From JBJHAX01 sp050480705 (GTDB lineage: Bacteria > Actinomycetota > Nitriliruptoria > Nitriliruptorales > Nitriliruptoraceae): 10,490 bases of DNA. The stretch covers positions 1-10,490 of the forward strand of contig JBJHAX010000060.1 in assembly GCA_050480705.1 (NCBI GenBank). The letters are read 5' to 3'. Position numbers and translations under genes: made by a program. The notes below the pieces were generated by a model that saw nothing but the letters and a program-made list of their open reading frames with translations, had not been told where the DNA came from and searched no databases. Positions 6,889 through 10,490 of this stretch are shown piece by piece; position 1 is the first letter of the stretch; every line of letters starts with the position of its first letter.

Positions 6889-7910
6889 GTTCGACCACCG
6901 CCGTCGCCCGCCTGACCAGCCGGCTCGCATTCAGGATCCCGCTCGCCATTGTCGCGCTGGGTGTCGTCATCGTCATCCCCCATGTCCTCAGCTCGTACTG
7001 GCTCAGCATGGTCGTGCTCATCACGATCCTGGGCCTGTTCGCCCTGAGCCACGACCTGCTGATGGGACACACGGGGCTGGTGTCCCTCGGCCAGACCGCG
7101 TTCTTCGGTATCGCCGCCTACACCGCGGCGCTGCTGCAGGTCCGCTACGGCCAGCCGTGGTGGGTCGCGGTGATCGCCGCGATCGTGTTCGCCACGTTGC
7201 TCGCGGCGATTCTCGGATTCGCGGTGCGGTCAAAAGGCATCTATTTCATTCTGCTCACGATGGCGCTCGGCCTGATCGTGTGGGGAACGGCAGGACGCTG
7301 GACCCGCCTGACGCACGGCGACAGCGGAATCTCCGGTGTTCGCCTGCCGGAGATGGCCGGGATTCCGATCGGTCGCCTGGTCTACTACTGGTATGTCGTC
7401 GCCGTCGTGGTGACGCTGTGTGTTCTGGCGTATGCCAGGCTCATCCGCTCCCCGTTCGGGCTGACGCTTCGAGGCATCCGCGAGAGCGAGAGCCGGATGC
7501 TCGGATTGGGCTACCGGGTAGCGATGCACAAGTACGTCGCGTTCGTCATCTCAGGCTTCCTCTCCGGCCTGGCGGGTGTGCTGTTCGTCTATTACAACAA
7601 CTTCATCTCGCCGACTTCGATCGAGCTGATCAAGGCCGCAGAAGCCGTCCTCGCCGTGATCATCGGCGGCATGGGAACGATCGCGGGGCCGTTCATCGGC
7701 GCGGCGATCATCACTATCGTTCGCCAGGAGCTCAGTGCCGAGATCGGTCGGTACATGACCGTGCTCGGGGTGATCTTCGTGCTGACCGCGATGTATGCCG
7801 CGGACGGACTGCTCGGTCAGCTGCGCAAGCTGCAGGTCTGGTTCGAACGACGGCGAAAGGCCGCCGAGGGGGCGTCGATTGAACAGAACGACAAGGCGGG
7901 TGTGGCATGA
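6885..7910 (+). CDS. livM: Branched-chain amino acid type ABC transporter permease, LivM family
   Basis: 341 residues, second half of the membrane channel. Diagnostic blocks: GHTGLVSLGQTAFFGIAAYT (61-80), the KGIYFILLTMALGLIVWG segment (117-134), the EAA-like loop RSPFGLTLRGIRESE (188-202) followed by LGYRV...KY.AFV, and VIIGGMGTIAGPFIGAAI (258-275). The C-terminus ends in a short basic then polar cytoplasmic tail (ERRRKAAEGA...). The real start is the ATG overlapping the livH stop, preceded by GAAGGA at 6873-6878; open frame further upstream lies inside livH. The end overlaps livG by 4 bases. Coupled overlaps suggest stoichiometric production of LivH, LivM and the ATPases. Confidence 0.93.
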   Translation: MSSTTAVARLTSRLAFRIPLAIVALGVVIVIPHVLSSYWLSMVVLITILGLFALSHDLLMGHTGLVSLGQTAFFGIAAYTAALLQVRYGQPWWVAVIAAIVFATLLAAILGFAVRSKGIYFILLTMALGLIVWGTAGRWTRLTHGDSGISGVRLPEMAGIPIGRLVYYWYVVAVVVTLCVLAYARLIRSPFGLTLRGIRESESRMLGLGYRVAMHKYVAFVISGFLSGLAGVLFVYYNNFISPTSIELIKAAEAVLAVIIGGMGTIAGPFIGAAIITIVRQELSAEIGRYMTVLGVIFVLTAMYAADGLLGQLRKLQVWFERRRKAAEGASIEQNDKAGVA

Positions 7911-8662
7911 GTGCGCAGATCACCGTTGACGCAGCACTCGCACTTGACGGGGTCACCGTTCGATTTGGCGGGTTCGTCGCCGTCAACAACCTGAGCCTGA
8001 CCGTCCCGGTGGGACAGTTTCGGGCCATCGTCGGCCCCAACGGTGCCGGAAAGACCACCGCGATCAACGCGATTCATGGCTCGATCGTGCCTCACTCCGG
8101 AACGATTCGGCTCCGTGACGAGGACGTCACTGCACTTCCCACCTGGGCACGCACCCGCAAGGGCCTTGCCCGGACTTATCAGATCACCGACCTGTTCGGT
8201 GACCTGACGTTGCTCGAGAACGTCGAGCTGGCCATCCACGGACTGCAGCCGAGCCGCTGGGCCGGTCACCGCACGGGCGACTCCTACCACGAGGTCCGCG
8301 ATCAGGCCCATGCCAGCCTCGAGCAGGCTGGGCTCGGCGGCCGTTCCGGCGACACCGTCTCCGCCTTGTCGCACGGCGAGCAGCGGCAGCTCGAGCTTGC
8401 CATGGCGCTGGCCAACGACCCCGAGCTGCTGCTCCTGGACGAACCGGCCGCCGGCCTTTCGCCCGCGGAACGGCAGACGATGCGTGACCTGTTGTCATCG
8501 GTTCCTGACGCGATGACGGTGATCATGATCGAGCACAACTTCGACTTGGTTCACGCGCTGGCGGAGGAGGTCACCGTGCTGCACCACGGCTCGGTGATCG
8601 CCAGCGCACCGCCCGCGGACATCCAGTCCGATGCCGAAGTGAGACGGATCTACTTGACATGA
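7907..8662 (+). CDS. livG: ABC transporter ATP-binding protein, LivG family
   Basis: 251 residues; one of two cytoplasmic ATPases that drive the HAAT importer. Seen in order: A-loop region VRFGGFVAVNN (18-28), Walker A GPNGAGKTT (43-51), Q-loop Gln92, signature LSHGEQRQLELAMAL (154-168), Walker B LLLLDEP (174-180) with catalytic Glu179, D-loop AGLSP (182-186) and H-loop His210 in MIEHNFD. The LSHGEQ form of the signature is common in HAAT ATPases and is not a defect. The protein is a single domain and lacks the long insert of some LivG proteins. The gene overlaps livM upstream and livF downstream by ATGA, with weak ribosome sites, so translation is probably coupled. Confidence 0.93.
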   Translation: MSAQITVDAALALDGVTVRFGGFVAVNNLSLTVPVGQFRAIVGPNGAGKTTAINAIHGSIVPHSGTIRLRDEDVTALPTWARTRKGLARTYQITDLFGDLTLLENVELAIHGLQPSRWAGHRTGDSYHEVRDQAHASLEQAGLGGRSGDTVSALSHGEQRQLELAMALANDPELLLLDEPAAGLSPAERQTMRDLLSSVPDAMTVIMIEHNFDLVHALAEEVTVLHHGSVIASAPPADIQSDAEVRRIYLT

Positions 8663-9390
8663 GCGAACCGATACTCGCCATCGAGGACGTTCACACCTAC
8701 TACGGTGAGAGCTACATCCTCCAAGGCGTCGATCTCGAGGTGCCCGAAGGCGCCGTTGTGGCGTTGCTCGGCCGTAACGGGATGGGAAAGACCACGCTGA
8801 TCAACACCGCTGCTGGGCTGGTTCCGGCACGGCGTGGGACGGTTCGGCTGCGGGGCGATGACATCACGCACGCCGAACCGCATGCCATCGCGCGACGGGG
8901 TGTGGCGCTGGTTCCGCAGGGGCGCCGAATCTTTCCGTCGCTGAGTGTGGCCGAGAACCTCGAACTGGCCGCCTCGCGCCTTGCCGGTGTGTCCGAACAG
9001 AACGGTAACGGTGAGCGATGGACGGTCGACCGTGTCTACGAGCGCTTTCCCGGATTGGCGAACCGGCGCAACAACTGGGGTAACGCACTGTCCGGCGGTG
9101 AGCAGCAGATGTTGGCCATCGGACGGGCACTGCTGCGCAATCCTGAGTTGTTGTTGATGGACGAGCCTTCAGAAGGGCTCGCACCGACCATCATCGAACA
9201 GATCCGGCAGATCGTGCTCGAGATCAAGGATTCCGGACTCTCCACACTGTTGGTGGAGCAGCGCCTCGACTTTGCACTCGATGTCGCTGACCACGTCTAC
9301 GTGATGTCGAGTGGCAAGGTCGTTTGGCAGGGAACACCGAACGAGCTACGGGCGGACCAGACGGTGATGGACGTCCACCTCGGCGTGTGA
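8659..9390 (+). CDS. livF: ABC transporter ATP-binding protein, LivF family
   Basis: 243 residues; second ATPase of the importer. Seen: YYGESYILQGVDLEV (14-28), Walker A GRNGMGKTT (38-46), Q-loop in LVPQGRRIFPSLSVAENL (84-101), a diagnostic LivF stretch, signature LSGGEQQMLAIGRALL (144-159), Walker B LLLMDEP (164-170), and SEGLAP (171-176). The H-loop position carries Gln201 in LLVEQ, the normal state in LivF, which forms an asymmetric pair with LivG. The gene ends the transporter operon; the 173 bases after it show no clear stem-loop, and a new promoter follows. Confidence 0.93.
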   Translation: MSEPILAIEDVHTYYGESYILQGVDLEVPEGAVVALLGRNGMGKTTLINTAAGLVPARRGTVRLRGDDITHAEPHAIARRGVALVPQGRRIFPSLSVAENLELAASRLAGVSEQNGNGERWTVDRVYERFPGLANRRNNWGNALSGGEQQMLAIGRALLRNPELLLMDEPSEGLAPTIIEQIRQIVLEIKDSGLSTLLVEQRLDFALDVADHVYVMSSGKVVWQGTPNELRADQTVMDVHLGV

Positions 9391-9433
9391 CAATCAGCTC
9401 ATTCGACCTCGATCAACTCAACGATGACGTGAA

Positions 9434-9472
9434 TAGAAAACGGTTACCCGAATCGAGGTGTTGACCTAGACT
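9434..9472 (+). promoter_or_regulatory. Predicted promoter of the GMC oxidoreductase gene with TAGAAAACG box
   Basis: TAGAAAACGGTTACCC at 9434-9449 repeats the box found at 4250. Its TTACCC (9444-9449) is a -35-like element, followed by a 17-base spacer and the -10 TAGACT at 9467-9472. Box-to-35 and box-to-10 distances are identical to those at 4250-4288, and ATCGAGGT occurs in both spacers, shifted by 3 bases. The expected transcript start near 9479 gives a leader of about 85 bases. Confidence 0.55.
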
Positions 9473-9550
9473 CGGAAGCGGGAACGGCGCCCACGAGATC
9501 ACGGCGCATATGGATCTTCGTTGACGGCGGGCGAGCAGGACATGGACCAG

Positions 9551-9556
9551 GGAGGA
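9551..9556 (+). promoter_or_regulatory. Ribosome binding site of the GMC oxidoreductase gene
   Basis: GGAGGA lies 7 bases before the ATG at 9564 and fixes the start of this gene, whose 3' end is outside the window. Confidence 0.85.
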
Positions 9557-9563
9557 ATCGCGG

Positions 9564-10490
9564 ATGGCATCGAACGGTGAGCGCGCAGAGGTCCTGATCA
9601 TCGGTGCAGGGGCCTCGGGAGGGCTCTCCGCGCGTTACCTGGCGGAGAAGGGCGTCAAGGTCGTATGCCTCGAGCAGGGACGGTGGCACGACCGGGCAGA
9701 ATTCCGCGGGCGTTCCCATGACTGGGAAATCACTGCCCGTAAACAGTGGGCACCCAGCCCGAACCTCCGGCAGTGGCAGCAGGACTACCCGATCAACGAG
9801 GATGACTCCGATCTGTCGCCGCTGATGTTCAACGGTGTCGGGGGCAGCATGATCCTCTACGCCGGTGTATGGCCGCGGATGCTCCCGTCCGACTTCCGTG
9901 TTCGGACGATGGACGGCATCGCGGACGACTGGCCGCTGACCTACGAGGAACTGCAGCCCTACTACGAACGCACCGAGGAACAGATCGGTGTGTCCGGAGT
10001 TGAGGGCGATCCGGCATACCCGCCGGGAAAGGGCCCGCCACTCCCGCCGCTTCCGCTCGGCAAGGGCGCGCTGAAGATCGCCCGTGCCCACGCGAAGATG
10101 GGCTGGCACTGGTGGACCGAGCCCAACGCGATCCTGTCCCGTCCGTACAACGGGCGTCGTCCGTGCGTGCAGGTCAGCACCTGCCAGCAGGGATGCAACG
10201 AGGGGGCAAAGGCGTCGACCGACCAGACCCACTGGCCGATCGCCATCGAGCACGGTGCGAAGCTCATCACCGGTGCCCGCGTCCGGCGGATCGTAACCAA
10301 CGATGAGGGGCTAGCGACCGGCGCCGAGTGGATCGATCAGGAGGGCAACGAGCACTTTCAGGAGGCAGATGTCGTCATCATGGCGGCGAACTCGATCGGG
10401 ACCTCGCGGGTGCTGCTCAACTCGGCGAACGCCCAGGCTCCTGATGGGCTGGCCAACTCGAGCGGGCTCGTCGGGCGTCGCCTGATGATG
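9564..10490 (+). CDS. GMC-family FAD-dependent oxidoreductase, 3' end outside window
   Basis: 309 codons are open to the last base with no stop, so about half or more of a 500-600 residue protein is present. Seen: dinucleotide-binding motif VLIIGAGASGGLSARYLAEK (10-29) with the ribose-binding acid Glu37 in CLEQG; the FAD-contact segment FNGVGGSMILYAGVWPR (89-105); DWPLTYEELQPYYERTE (122-138), typical of the gluconate/choline-dehydrogenase type GMC proteins; a cysteine cluster C-x5-C-x3-C at Cys201, Cys207 and Cys211 running into EGAKAST (213-219); and the second FAD-side motif DVVIMAANSIGTSRVLL (269-285). Such enzymes oxidise alcohol groups of sugars, polyols or sterols and pass electrons to oxygen, quinone or a cytochrome. 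No Tat or Sec signal is visible, so a cytoplasmic location is likely. The catalytic His lies beyond the window. It has its own promoter, sharing a box with the transporter promoter. Confidence 0.88.
   Translation, partial: MASNGERAEVLIIGAGASGGLSARYLAEKGVKVVCLEQGRWHDRAEFRGRSHDWEITARKQWAPSPNLRQWQQDYPINEDDSDLSPLMFNGVGGSMILYAGVWPRMLPSDFRVRTMDGIADDWPLTYEELQPYYERTEEQIGVSGVEGDPAYPPGKGPPLPPLPLGKGALKIARAHAKMGWHWWTEPNAILSRPYNGRRPCVQVSTCQQGCNEGAKASTDQTHWPIAIEHGAKLITGARVRRIVTNDEGLATGAEWIDQEGNEHFQEADVVIMAANSIGTSRVLLNSANAQAPDGLANSSGLVGRRLMM

Noticed and set aside
6055..6930. 291-codon minus-strand frame opposite the LivH gene
   Set aside because: Charged, His/Glu/Gln-rich translation with no motif, complementary to a clear membrane permease; a codon-bias artefact.
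8366..8383. LSHGEQ instead of LSGGQ in the LivG signature motif as a possible defect
   Set aside because: LSHGEQ/LSYGEQ forms are normal in LivG/UrtD-type ATPases; all other ATPase motifs are intact.
9259..9264. Missing H-loop histidine in LivF (Gln201)
   Set aside because: Glu-Gln at this position (VEQ) is the usual state of LivF proteins.
9444..10253. 269-codon minus-strand frame over the GMC gene and its promoter
   Set aside because: The + strand frame carries the FAD-binding motifs and a strong ribosome site; the minus frame shows no family feature.

Overview
This is a high-GC window in which every recognisable gene lies on the + strand. The codon third positions are G/C-rich, and the opposite strand carries long spurious open frames. 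SD-type ribosome sites (GGAGG/AAGGAG) precede transcription-unit leaders, ATGA stop/start overlaps join genes inside operons, and the transport lipoprotein is acidic with an LAAC lipobox. Together these suggest a high-GC actinobacterium, perhaps of the acidimicrobial or actinomycete type. That placement is inference; no marker gene is present.

Layout. (1) 1-319: C-terminal third of an enoyl-CoA hydratase/isomerase (crotonase) gene, cut by the window edge. (2) 348-1202: shikimate dehydrogenase (AroE) family oxidoreductase with an altered carboxylate pocket. (3) 1361-2833: amidase-signature hydrolase, overlapping by 4 bases (4) 2830-4074: an alanine-racemase-family PLP enzyme with non-standard substrate-site residues. 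(5) 4075-4404: intergenic region with a hairpin, two 16-base boxes in tandem and a good promoter. (6) 4405-9390: a complete branched-chain-amino-acid type (HAAT) ABC importer in the order binding protein, LivH, LivM, LivG, LivF. The binding protein is separated from the permeases by 312 bases that begin with a 20-bp perfect hairpin, while livH-livM-livG-livF are chained by 4-base overlaps. (7) 9391-9563: a second promoter sharing a 9-base box and the same -35/-10 geometry with the one before the binding protein. (8) 9564-end: 5' part (309 codons) of a GMC-family FAD oxidoreductase that runs off the window.

The cluster reads as an uptake-and-catabolism locus. A periplasmic lipoprotein captures an amino-acid-like or amide solute, LivHMGF import it, and the amidase, racemase-like enzyme, AroE-like and GMC dehydrogenases and crotonase would process it. 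The substrate cannot be read from the sequence. The strongest unlabelled signals are the repeated TAGAAAACG promoter box (before the binding protein and before the GMC gene), the 20-bp hairpin after the binding-protein gene, the apparently lysine-free acidic binding protein, and active-site substitutions in both the AroE-like and Alr-like proteins, which suggest that neither is the housekeeping enzyme. No RNA gene, CRISPR array, insertion sequence or phage feature was seen.
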